Source: Leidyana gryllorum EB-2025a (taxonomy: Eukaryota > Apicomplexa). Taken from it: a stretch of 64,000 nt of DNA. Location of the stretch: the NCBI GenBank assembly GCA_048772705.1, contig JBLWGC010000230.1:744001-808000 (forward strand), read 5' to 3'. The position numbers and the translations under genes were made by a program. Below the pieces are notes generated by a model. That model ran no database searches, was not told the DNA's origin, and saw only the letters and a program-made list of their open reading frames with translations. Shown here one piece after another: positions 40,437-49,172 of this stretch; the stretch's first letter is position 1, and every line of letters starts with the position of its first letter.

Positions 40437-42086
40437 TCATCGAACCTCAAAGGTACCATCGGCATTCGGACTCAACGGGGCCGTGTCCTCCAAATCAGTC
40501 AGTTGAGTCCGGAAAAACTCACTCTCCAAACCCGCATCCTCCGCTTGACTCACTCTTCTGTACCCATACACCGCTCCAGCTCCACAAAGCAACGCCCCCA
40601 CCACAATCGCTGCACCCGCTATCGCTCCCAATTCATTCTTCTCCGCCTTGGTGCTCAACGACAGTGTCATATCTGTGGTCGTTCGTGTCTCTGTGCTACT
40701 CGACTCTGAAGTGCTCTCTGTGCTGCTTGCCGTCACAGGCTCAGTCGGTGGCAGAGTCGGGGGGACACCACTGCCCTCAGTCGTCGTCCCATCGGTAGAG
40801 CTGCTGGCAGTCGAAGTCTCTTCGGTAGAACTATCCTCAGACGATGTCTCTTCAGTGGATGTCTCCTCGGTTGAGGTGTCTTCAGTTGAGGTCTCCTCAC
40901 TGGATGTCTCCTCACTGGATGTCTCCTCACTTGAGGTCTCCTCACTCGATGTCTCCTCACTCGATGTCTCCTCACTCGAGGTCTCTTCACTCGAGGTTTC
41001 CTCACTCGACGTCTCCTCACTCGAGGTCTCTTCACTCGAGGTCTCTTCACTCGAGGTTTCCTCACTCGACGTCTCCTCACTCGACGTCTCTTCAGTTGAG
41101 GTCTCCTCACTGGAGGTCTCCTCACTGGAGGTCTCCTCACTGGAGGTCTCCTCACTTGAGGTCTCCTCAGACGATGTCTCTTCAGTTGAGGTCTCCTCAG
41201 ACGATGTCTCTTCAGTCGATGTCTCTTCAGTCGATGTCTCTTCAGTCGATGTCTCTTCAGACGATGTCTCCTCAGTTGAGGTCTCTTCAGTTGATGTCTC
41301 TTCAGTCGAAATCGGCGGTTCGGGTGTTGTGACTGGCTCTATTGGTCGGCAATAATCGAAGGGGTGGGCACAATGTCGGGGTCCCGAGACACTAAGTCCA
41401 GTGCTTGGTCGCCAGATACATCTTTGAGTACCTTCGCAGTGCATACACTCTCCAGTTGCACATACACTTTTGATGTCATCCCGACACCAGTCTTTGTTGA
41501 AAGTGTTGGCGTTGCCGATGATTTGTTCAGCGGCTTCTTGGAGCATTGTGACAGATTTGAGGTAACAGAATCTTTCTTCATAGTAGAAGGCCTCGCAGCC
41601 TGGGTATGATTGGCAATCTGCTTGGCAGGCGACGGGAGAGAGAGAAGCATAGCCAATCTCGGCAACACTGCAGTTTCCGGGTTTATTTCGTCCGTGTGCG
41701 AAGGGACTGAAGCACTCCGTGTCAGTTGCATCCAGCTCCTTGCAGTTATTGAGGTACTCTGCAAATTTGTCGGTGGAGGCTGAGGCCGCGAGCACCAATT
41801 GTGTGCACAACTGTTGACAATCTTTGTTCGTCCATCCATCAGCGACAGCCGCACTTATAGAGCAGTTCATGTCTTCCGGAGTGTACACGAGATCTCCCAA
41901 GGAGGGGGAGTTCCGACAGCTCGTGACGCTTGAGAAACATTGCTGTGTGTCACCCGTCGCCAATTGGCAGCGGCCATCCGGGAGGACATTACCGCAACGG
42001 GTACAGTCACTCCCACTTTTGACATAACAATGTTTCCTGGCGAGACATCCTACAACCCATAACGGTAAGGACCATACGGTTCTCAT
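40437..42086 (-). CDS. PAN-like protein with SSEET repeat stalk, member 6
   Basis: Single exon, 549 residues. Signal peptide MRTVWSLPLWVVGCLA. The N-terminal Cys module is degenerate (CYVKSGSDCTRCGN). The PAN-like part has CFSPFAHGRN, SPVACQADCQSYPGCEAFYY and CYLKSVTMLQEA; then CMHCEGTQRCIWRPS, SGPRHCAHPFDYC. The stalk of about 160 residues is made of ETSSE/ETSTE five-residue units from a 15-bp minisatellite (about 40800-41310), acidic instead of Thr-only. A helix (AIAGAAIVVGALLCGAGAVY) and a tail with EFFRTQLTDLEDTAPLS follow. The acidic stalk sets it apart from the other members; Ser/Thr remain available for glycosylation. Confidence 0.75.
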   Translation of the reverse strand: MRTVWSLPLWVVGCLARKHCYVKSGSDCTRCGNVLPDGRCQLATGDTQQCFSSVTSCRNSPSLGDLVYTPEDMNCSISAAVADGWTNKDCQQLCTQLVLAASASTDKFAEYLNNCKELDATDTECFSPFAHGRNKPGNCSVAEIGYASLSPVACQADCQSYPGCEAFYYEERFCYLKSVTMLQEAAEQIIGNANTFNKDWCRDDIKSVCATGECMHCEGTQRCIWRPSTGLSVSGPRHCAHPFDYCRPIEPVTTPEPPISTEETSTEETSTEETSSEETSTEETSTEETSTEETSSEETSTEETSSEETSSEETSSEETSSEETSSEETSTEETSSEETSSEETSSEETSSEETSSEETSSEETSSEETSSEETSSEETSSEETSSEETSSEETSSEETSTEDTSTEETSTEETSSEDSSTEETSTASSSTDGTTTEGSGVPPTLPPTEPVTASSTESTSESSSTETRTTTDMTLSLSTKAEKNELGAIAGAAIVVGALLCGAGAVYGYRRVSQAEDAGLESEFFRTQLTDLEDTAPLSPNADGTFEVR

Positions 42087-42447
42087 CCAGCAAATGTGTT
42101 AGTACACATGCACACCTCGGAGAGACGTCGAGCGCGCGTTGTGTGACACCCACCAATGACAGTGTTCATCGATTGTGTGGTGACTTGTCGCGGTTCGCGG
42201 TCCGCGGGCGGTCGGATTCCTTCGGGTGAGAGCGTATGATCTTTTTGCATACACCACATGCATTGGGGGAGAAAAAAGTTTACTCTCGCCAGACGATAGT
42301 TCAGCGACCGGGAATGGGATAAATGGTAAGCAAGAAATTGTTGAGGACCGGACGTGGGACAGATAGATCGGCGCTCAGTAGTGTACGTGGCCCTCTCTCC
42401 TCCCGGTCTCAGGAACACACACATTAGATTGATCAATAAAACATATT
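42087..42447. other. Spacer between members 6 and 7
   Basis: 361 bp without a convincing gene. An ATGTGTTAGTACACATGCACAC element at 42094-42115 is related to the other upstream elements of the family, 8 bp before the member-6 start codon. Confidence 0.5.
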
Positions 42448-43512
42448 TCACGCACTGTACGTTCCGCGCAATCGACTGGTCATCTCGTCCTCCACATCAG
42501 TGTCATGCGAGCGGATATACTCGTTATCCAAAGATCCGATGCCCGGATCGTTGGCTGCACGTAATCCGAAATATACACTGACCACCAATCCCACTCCCAC
42601 CACCACCACAGCAGCACTGACGAGTGCCATATTATTTTGAATCCTTCGTTTCTTATTCGACTCATTCTTGTCGTCCGTAGCGCCCGTCTCCGAGTCTGTA
42701 GTGGAAGAGGGGTTGGTGGTGTTTGGAACGGTGGTGGTGTCCGCGGAAGTGGTTTCCTTTGTCGTGGTGGTGTCCGTTGTATCCGTGGGTGCCTCCGTGG
42801 TTGACGATGGCTCAGAAAAACAGTATGCCACGGTTCCCTGGGCACAGTGCGAACGGCCTGAGACTCCTGATGGTGGTGCCCACACACAGCGTATTGATCC
42901 TTCACAGTCCAAACATGTGTCGGTCTCGCAAGTTTGGGCCATAGCTGCCATACACCACTCTGGATTGATTGCAATGTCTCCGCCAACTTGCTGATTCAGT
43001 GCTTCTTGGTACATTTGGAAGGTTTTCAGATAGCACACCCCCCCTATCCAGTTCCACACATAGCACCCCGACGTCTCTTGACACGACGTTTGACACGTGG
43101 CTGGGCTTCCTGTCGTATGCGGTATCATGTTGATGCTGGTGTTCGGCGGAGACGTCCGCCCGAATACCCAGGGACTGAAACACGAGCGATCGTCCACACC
43201 CTTTAGTCTACATGTCGCCTCGAAACTCTCATACCTCCCCGGCTCCGACTTGAACATCAGGTCGCACAGCTCAAAACACTCAGCGTTGGTGACATCAGCG
43301 TCGATTGAGACTGCGTCAACGCATTGCAGAGGAGCAGATTGGGTCTCGTTGCAAGTTGGGTCGCAAGGGTACCGAAGACCCTCATGAATGACACACACGT
43401 TCTCTTCCGAATCTACTACTCCGCTCGGGCAATGTATACACCTCGATCCGTCCAGTTTGACACCGCACTCAGCCAGGACACCAATGGGAATAGCCATCAA
43501 CCATAGCTTCAT
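42448..43512 (-). CDS. PAN-like protein with short stalk, member 7
   Basis: Single exon, 354 residues. Signal peptide MKLWLMAIPIGVLAEC. The N-terminal Cys module is modified (CGVKLDGSRCIHC ... CNETQSAPLQC). PAN-like part: CFSPWVFGRTSPPNTS, SPATCQTSCQETSGCYVWNW, CYLKTFQMYQEALNQ; then CLDCEGSIRCVWAPP, SGRSHCAQG. The stalk of about 50 residues is Thr/Asp-rich. A helix (MALVSAAVVVVGVGLVVSVY) precedes a tail with NEYIRSHDTDVEDE, a diverged version of the EFFRTQLTD tail. Member 8 lies 46 bp away on the 3' side and has the closest ectodomain. Confidence 0.75.
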   Translation of the reverse strand: MKLWLMAIPIGVLAECGVKLDGSRCIHCPSGVVDSEENVCVIHEGLRYPCDPTCNETQSAPLQCVDAVSIDADVTNAECFELCDLMFKSEPGRYESFEATCRLKGVDDRSCFSPWVFGRTSPPNTSINMIPHTTGSPATCQTSCQETSGCYVWNWIGGVCYLKTFQMYQEALNQQVGGDIAINPEWCMAAMAQTCETDTCLDCEGSIRCVWAPPSGVSGRSHCAQGTVAYCFSEPSSTTEAPTDTTDTTTTKETTSADTTTVPNTTNPSSTTDSETGATDDKNESNKKRRIQNNMALVSAAVVVVGVGLVVSVYFGLRAANDPGIGSLDNEYIRSHDTDVEDEMTSRLRGTYSA

Positions 43513-43518
43513 TCAAAA

Positions 43519-43534
43519 ATGTGTACATGCATGC
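43519..43534 (-). promoter_or_regulatory. ATGTGTAC element upstream of member 7
   Basis: Plus-strand ATGTGTACATGCATGC, seven bases upstream of the member 7 start; overlaps a TGCATGC palindrome. Confidence 0.4.
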
Positions 43535-43558
43535 TGAATAATAATACACTCTTCCTCA

Positions 43559-44746
43559 TTAGCCCCGAGGGGATACACTTCCTGATCGGTGTCCTCCTAA
43601 TCGTTGTTGTTCCTCAATATCTGTCAGTTGGGTCCGAAAGAATTCAGTGTCAATCTCTCCCGTGCCGCTGTCTCGAGCCCGTCTCAATCCGTAAAAGGCT
43701 CCCCCTCCCACCACAATGGCTCCCACAGCAATCGCGGCACTCGCGACCCCATTCTTCTCTCCGCTCTCCGCTCCAGCAGTAATCGAAGCTGTGAAGGTTG
43801 TTGAGGTTCCGGGCATCAATGAAGTCGAAGACTCTTCAAGAGATCCTGAATCCTCCGTCGACGGCAGAGTTGGGGGGGCCGGCGGTAAAAGCGTGCCACC
43901 GGTACTGCCGTCTCCATCCGAAGGAGGTACTTCACCGTCAGAAGAAGACGATTCATCAGTGACAGCCGGCGGGACTGTGGAGTCATCAGTGACAGACGGC
44001 GGGGCTGTTGGGGGTTCAGGAGAGGGTGAGGTGCCGGAGGCATCAGAAGGACTGTCTGCATAGCAATACCCCATCGGTGCGAAGGCACAGTGTCGGGGCC
44101 CAGAGACAGCCTCGGGGAGTGACCAAATGCATCTTTCAGAGCCATCGCACTCCAAACATCCGTAATCTTCACACAATTGACTGAGATTAGCCTCACACCA
44201 GTTGGTGTCCATCGGCTGCCCTACGATTTGATCCAAAGCTTTGGTGAACATTTCAGAGTCCTTGAGATAGCAGACTTCATCGATCCACATCCACACTGCA
44301 CATTCGGCGTAATTCTGACACGCCGCCTGACATAGAGCCGGAGTCTCTGTCACGTGGGCCACAGCCAGGATACTTGTGTTCGGTACCGAGGTGCGTCCAA
44401 AAACCCAAGGACCAAAACACTCTCGATCAGAGACGTCCATCAACCTGCAGTTCACCTCATATTCACTTTTATACGCTGCGTCTCCGAGGATAAGCTTCTC
44501 GCACAGCTCTCGACAGCGCTGATTGTTTACCGTCGAGACGATGGAAGTGGCATCGCGGCACTGAAGAACTTCGGAACGTCCTCGGGAACAGTTCCGTTCA
44601 CATCGACGCCTCGAACCCCCATCTAAGACACATTCCTCCATTTCATCATCAACTTGGCCAGGGCACTCGATGCATTTGGTCAACTCGTCGCGAATGGGGC
44701 AGTCAGCCAGAATGCCGAGTGGGAGTGTCAGTTGCCATATCTTCAT
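43559..44746 (-). CDS. PAN-like protein with Pro/Ser stalk, member 8
   Basis: Single exon, 395 residues. Signal peptide MKIWQLTLPLGILADC. Cys module: CPIRDELTKCIECPG ... CERNCSRGRSEVLQC. PAN-like part: CFGPWVFGRTSVPNTS, TPALCQAACQNYAECAVWMW, CYLKDSEMFTKALDQ; then CLECDGSERCIWSLP, VSGPRHCAFAPMGYC. The stalk is Ser/Pro/Asp-rich without a strict repeat. A helix (AIAVGAIVVGGGAFYGLRRA) precedes a tail with EFFRTQLTDIEEQQRL. The tail is almost the same as in member 9, including the dibasic region after the helix. Confidence 0.75.
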   Translation of the reverse strand: MKIWQLTLPLGILADCPIRDELTKCIECPGQVDDEMEECVLDGGSRRRCERNCSRGRSEVLQCRDATSIVSTVNNQRCRELCEKLILGDAAYKSEYEVNCRLMDVSDRECFGPWVFGRTSVPNTSILAVAHVTETPALCQAACQNYAECAVWMWIDEVCYLKDSEMFTKALDQIVGQPMDTNWCEANLSQLCEDYGCLECDGSERCIWSLPEAVSGPRHCAFAPMGYCYADSPSDASGTSPSPEPPTAPPSVTDDSTVPPAVTDESSSSDGEVPPSDGDGSTGGTLLPPAPPTLPSTEDSGSLEESSTSLMPGTSTTFTASITAGAESGEKNGVASAAIAVGAIVVGGGAFYGLRRARDSGTGEIDTEFFRTQLTDIEEQQRLGGHRSGSVSPRG

Positions 44747-45081
44747 TCAAATGTGCACGCATGTCACCCTTAGAAGAGGATAGAGAATGGATGTGTAGAA
44801 ACTGCAATGATCGGACATCAGTTATAGTGGATGGATCTGTGCACCATGTGACAAGTAGATCTATTGGTCGATCATCAATATATCGATCGATCGATCGATT
44901 GAAACCTTAAAACACGAAGGACTCTCGGCAACTAAGTTGAGGTCTCAGGCCTGTGTGCTTCCTTTTTCCCCCCAAACGCCTTCCGTCATACAAAGGTGAC
45001 GTGGTTTGCTCAGAAGGCGATGGGCCATTGCCAAAGCTGCACACAAAATAGGTACGAAATGAGGTATCTGTCCCAACTTTA
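44747..45081. other. Spacer between members 8 and 9 with upstream element and ATCG microsatellite
   Basis: ATGTGCACGCATGT lies at 44751-44764, five bases upstream of the member 8 start codon. An (ATCG)n run lies at about 44878-44900. No gene is visible in the rest. Confidence 0.55.
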
Positions 45082-46526
45082 TCATCTCGCTCTCGGGGAA
45101 TCGACATCATAGCCGCCTGTCTCCTGCTCCAGACGCGCCTGTTCTTCGATATCGGTCAATTGAGTCCGGAAAAACTCTGTATCCATTTCGCCCGTTCTGC
45201 TGTCATGCGCCTTCTTGGCGCCATACAATGCTCCACCGCCAATCAACACCGCCCCAACTGCTATAGCCGCACTCGATAGCTTACTGTCCTTCTCATCCCG
45301 TTTTGTTGTCAACGACACAGTGAACTCTGTCGTCGTTGTTGTCGTCGAAGACGTCGACGACGAAAAAGTTGACTCGTCCGGCTCGGTGGAAGGCGGCAAC
45401 GGGGGCAACGGCGGACCCACAGTCGACTCTTCCGTCGTGGTTGTGGTCGGAGTCGTCGTTGTTGTTGGGGTCGTGGTGGTGGTCGGAGTCGTCGTTGTTG
45501 TTGGGGTCGTGGTGGTGGTCGGAGTCGTCGTTGTTGTTGGGGTCGTGGTTGTGGTCGGAGTCGTCGTTGTTGTTGGGGTCGTGGTGGTGGTCGGAGTCGT
45601 TGTGGTGGTCGGAGTTGTTGTCGTCGAGGTAGTCGTCGTGGTCGGAGTCGTTGTGGTCGGAGTGGTGGTGGTGGTGCTTGAAGTCAAGTTAGGGACAAAC
45701 TCGTCCGGATTACACCAGTTTGGCCTCCCGCTATCTACGAGGGGTCCTTAAAAGACAGAGTGGAGGGGGAAAGCAGCTTACCGGGACAGTAGCGTGGCCC
45801 GCTTATGGCGGTTGGGCGGGACCAAAAACAGGGGCGATGCCCCGAACAGTTGACAGCGTTTGAAGTTCCCGCTGCGTAGTGCTCGCACCAGTCTTGGTCA
45901 AAGGTGGAGCTGTCAGATAGGTCGATGGACCAGGCTTTCTGGAACATGTCATTAGACTTGAGATAGCAAACTTGATTCTCCCAGGTGAAAGCCACACAGT
46001 CAGCCACCTTCTGGCATTCCAATTGGCAATCAGCAATACTGCTGGTGAAAAAGTACCCATCCATAGAGTGATTTGGCCAACTCCGACGCCCGATTATATA
46101 CTGACCCGACACACAGGGAGATCCCCAAGCGATCTCCATGCAGTTATTTCGGTATGTGGTCTGGTCGGCTGCAGTCTCGGGGGGACATATGTCTCGACAT
46201 TGCTGGTTTGTCAAGCCTTTGTTCCGTGATACCACATCCGAGCAACTCCAGACTATCCGTGTTTCCTGAGTGCGATTGAGGGAGTCTGAGAGCACTCGAG
46301 CGAGACATCGCTTCGGTTTTGAGGTTTTCGCGCAGCACTCCAGATAGCTCGCGTAGCAATCCTCCGGGGTCAAACCCAATTCGTCTTTGGAAGAAATCTT
46401 TGTATCACTCCGTGCGCAACGACTATCTTCATATGATTCGACTACGTAACACGTATCCGATGAACGATCACTGGCACCCTGGGCAATGGCCCAAAATGCC
46501 AAACCAACGGCCCAAAGTCGGCCCAT
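45082..46526 (-). CDS. PAN-like protein with TPTTTT stalk, member 9
   Basis: Exons 46526-45782 and 45734-45082 (47-bp intron), 465 residues. The best start is ATG 46526 (MGRLWAVGLAFWAIAQG, a signal peptide). Cys module: CYVVESYEDSRC ... EDCYASYLECC ... KRCL. PAN-like part: CVSGQYIIGRRS, SIADCQLECQKVADCVAFTW, CYLKSNDMFQKAW; then NCSGHRPCFWSRP, ISGPRYCPG. The Thr/Pro stalk (about 45440-45690) uses the same units as members 4 and 10. A helix (AAIAVGAVLIGGGALYGAKK) and EFFRTQLTDIEEQARLEQ follow. The intron sits exactly after the C-terminal Cys module, as in members 1 and 3. Only 22 bp separate it from member 10 downstream of that gene's stop. Confidence 0.75.
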
Positions 46527-46548
46527 GCAAGCATTCACCTTGGCACAT

Positions 46549-48841
46549 TTAGTGGGGCTCCACCATCACTTCTCGATCAGAGTGATCTATACCGGCATCC
46601 AGATAGTGCTCGGTGCCCACCACCCCCTCTTCTTCATCGGGTGTCAACTTGTACGCTATCGCCCCAATCATCAGTCCCGCAACCACAACTCCAGCAGCTG
46701 CCGGCCCGATCACAATCGGAATCTCTCTTTTCCCTAAAAGCAACAAACGTAATTCACACAAATCAACTCACATCTCTCAACTCACTTGTTGTCTGCGTAG
46801 TGGTAGTCTTAACTTGAGTCGCATTCCAGGGGTTCGTACTATCAGTCACCACACTGTCCGTCTCAGACGTCGTACTCTGTGGTGTAACCGAGGACGTCTT
46901 CGTTGTCGGCGTCGTCGTCGTCGTTGTTGTTGGAGTCGTGGTGGTCGTCGGAGTTGTGGTCGTCGTCGGAGTTGTTGTGGTTGTTGGAGTCGTCGTTGTT
47001 GTTGGAGTTGTTGTGGTTGTTGGAGTCGTCGTTGTTGTTGGAGTTGTTGTGGTGGTCGGAGTCGTCGTTGTTGTTGGGGTCGTGGTGGTGGTCGGAGTCG
47101 TCGTTGTTGTTGGGGTCGTGGTGGTGGTCGGAGTCGTCGTTGTTGTTGGGGTCGTGGTTGTGGTCGGAGTCGTCGTTGTTGTTGGGGTCGTGGTGGTCGT
47201 CGGAGTCGTCGTTGTTGTTGGAGTCGTGGTGGTCGTCGGAGTTGTTGTGGTTGTTGGAGTCGTCGTTGTTGTTGGAGTTGTTGTGGTGGTCGGAGTTGTT
47301 GTTGTTGGAGTTGTTGTGGTCGTCGGAGTTGTTGTGGTCGTCGGAGTTGTTGTGGTCGTCGGAGTTGTTGTGGTTGTTGGAGTCGTGGTGGTCGTCGGAG
47401 TTGTTGTGGTCGTCGGAGTCGTCGTTGTTGTTGGAGTTGTGGTGGTTGTTGGAGTCGTGGTGGTTGTTGGGGTCGTGGTGGTCGTCGGAGTTGTTGTGGT
47501 CGTCGGAGTTGTTGTGGTTGTTGGAGTTGTTGTGGTTGTTGGAGTCGTCGTTGTTGTTGGAGTCGTGGTGGTCGTCGGAGTTGTTGTGGTCGTCGGAGTT
47601 GTTGTGGTTGTTGGAGTTGTTGTGGTTGTTGGAGTCGTCGTTGTTGTTGGAGTTGTTGTGGTGGTCGGAGTCGTCGTTGTTGTTGGGGTCGTGGTGGTGG
47701 TCGGAGTCGTCGTTGTTGTTGGGGTCGTGGTGGTGGTCGGAGTCGTCGTTGTTGTTGGGGTCGTGGTTGTGGTCGGAGTCGTCGTTGTTGTTGGGGTCGT
47801 GGTGGTCGTCGGAGTCGTCGTTGTTGTTGGAGTCGTGGTGGTCGTCGGAGTTGTTGTGGTTGTTGGAGTCGTCGTTGTTGTTGGAGTTGTTGTAGTGGTC
47901 GGAGTTGTTGTTGTTGGAGTTGTTGTGGTGGTCGGAGTTGTTGTGGTGGTCGGAGTTGTTGTGGTTGTTGGAGTCGTCGTTGTTGTTGGAGTCGTGGTGG
48001 TCGTCGGAGTTGTTGTGGTCGGAGTTGTTGTTGTTGGGGTCGTGGTGGTCGTCGGAGTTGTTGTGGTGGTCGGAGTCGTCGTTGTTGTTGGAGTTGTGGT
48101 GGTCGTCGGAGTTGTTGTGGTCGGAGTCGTGGTGGTCGTCGGAGTTGTTGTTGTTGGAGTTGTTGTGGTCGTCGGAGTTGTTGTGGTCGTCGGAGTCGTC
48201 GTTGTTGTTGGAGTCGTGGTGGTCGTCGGAGTTGTTGTGGTCGTCGGAGTTGTTGTGGTTGTTGGAGTCGTCGTTGTTGTTGGAGTCGTGGTGGTCGTCG
48301 GAGTTGTTGTGGTGGTCGGAGTTGTTGTGGTGGTCGGAGTCGTCGTTGTTGTTGGAGTCGTGGTGGTGGTCGCCACGTTGTTCAAGTAGTCCAAGAAACA
48401 AGCCTCGGCCGCACTGCCGGCCCATTTGGTACAGCAGTCGATGGCAGTCTCGCAAGGATACTGCTGCCAGCCAATCAGACAGGTATTGGCATCCCATGAG
48501 GCTGTGGTAGTGCAAACTCTGCATGTCTGGACATTGTCGGCCGCTGGTGCTACGCATCCGGGTGAAGCGGATGGGTATATATCACTTTGTTGACTGGTCT
48601 TCAGACACGCTGAGCGGTCTTTGACGGTCGGAGCTTTCTCGCAGCAGTCTGCTATAGTGGGATAGCAAGGGTCCGCGTTCCATCCTCGTCCGCATTGTGA
48701 TGAAGGGGGGTTCCATTGGGTGACTCGCTCGCAGGGATAGCAGTAATCAGGCAGATAAGGATGTGCAGAGAAACATTCTGAGGCTTTCACAGTGCCAATG
48801 ATTAGAATGGCGCTTGAGATGACTGATAGCCAATTCAGCAT
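46549..48841 (-). CDS. Mucin-like protein with two eight-Cys modules and giant Thr/Pro stalk, member 10
   Basis: Exons 48841-46786 and 46733-46549 (52-bp intron), 746 residues. Signal peptide MLNWLSVISSAILIIGTVKA. Two eight-cysteine modules in tandem (CFSAHPYLPDYCYPC ... ADCC ... SACL and CVAPAADNVQTCRVC ... IDCC ... EACF). There is no PAN-like part and no CVW module, so it lacks half of the usual ectodomain. The stalk is about 480 residues of (T)4-5P. Then a short Ser/Thr linker, the intron, a helix (IVIGPAAAGVVVAGLMIGAI) and an acidic tail ending VEPH. This tail lacks the EFFRTQLTD motif. A dense O-glycan brush is expected. Confidence 0.75.
46910..48375 (-). repeat. 1.46-kb coding minisatellite, (Thr)4-5Pro
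   Basis: About ninety 15- or 18-bp units encode TTTTP/TTTTTP. Only silent third-position differences distinguish units, and blocks of several units recur, for example the pattern at about 47020-47220 again at 47640-47840: internal segmental duplication. The low codon complexity leaves several other frames open on both strands. Confidence 0.9.
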
Positions 48842-49172
48842 TGCTCAGAAATATGTGTGATCGGGCACGCCTCACATTTCTCGGTGATGGGTCGCGTCCC
48901 CGCCGCCGATCTGATTTGATGACATGAGACCACTGTAAGATGATATTCGACACGTCAATCTCTGATCTCATCTACGATCGATCTCCGTTACCTCTCCATC
49001 GGAGAAGACCCAAAGTGGAGATCTCACATTGCAGATTACTGCCACGCCACTCTGCACTTTTATCCTCATATGAAAATTACTCATCAAGTCTCGTGTTGAT
49101 TTGCTCTCTTTTATGAGAGCCGTAAGCAAATAGCTATGCATATGTACACTTTTCAATGAACGAGTCAGGATT
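48842..49172. other. Spacer between members 10 and 11
   Basis: 331 bp without coding signal. It begins with an ATGTGTGATCGGGCAC stretch weakly like the elements upstream of other members. The rest is AT-richer and would hold the 3' UTR of member 11. Confidence 0.5.

Noticed and set aside
44878-44900. (ATCG)n run as a regulatory palindrome
   Set aside because: Simple microsatellite; no second copy near other starts.
46938-48389. Long plus-strand frame of Val/Gly (483 codons) and a longer Arg/Cys/Ser frame across the same repeats
   Set aside because: Both are mirror readings of the Thr/Pro minisatellite. They have no start context, no domain and no continuation, and silent variation fits the minus-strand Thr/Pro frame.
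46863-48557. Minus-strand Asp/Asn/Ser/His-rich frame in the same region
   Set aside because: Shifted reading of the ACN-codon repeats; it does not contain the signal peptide or the Cys modules, which lie in the Thr/Pro frame.
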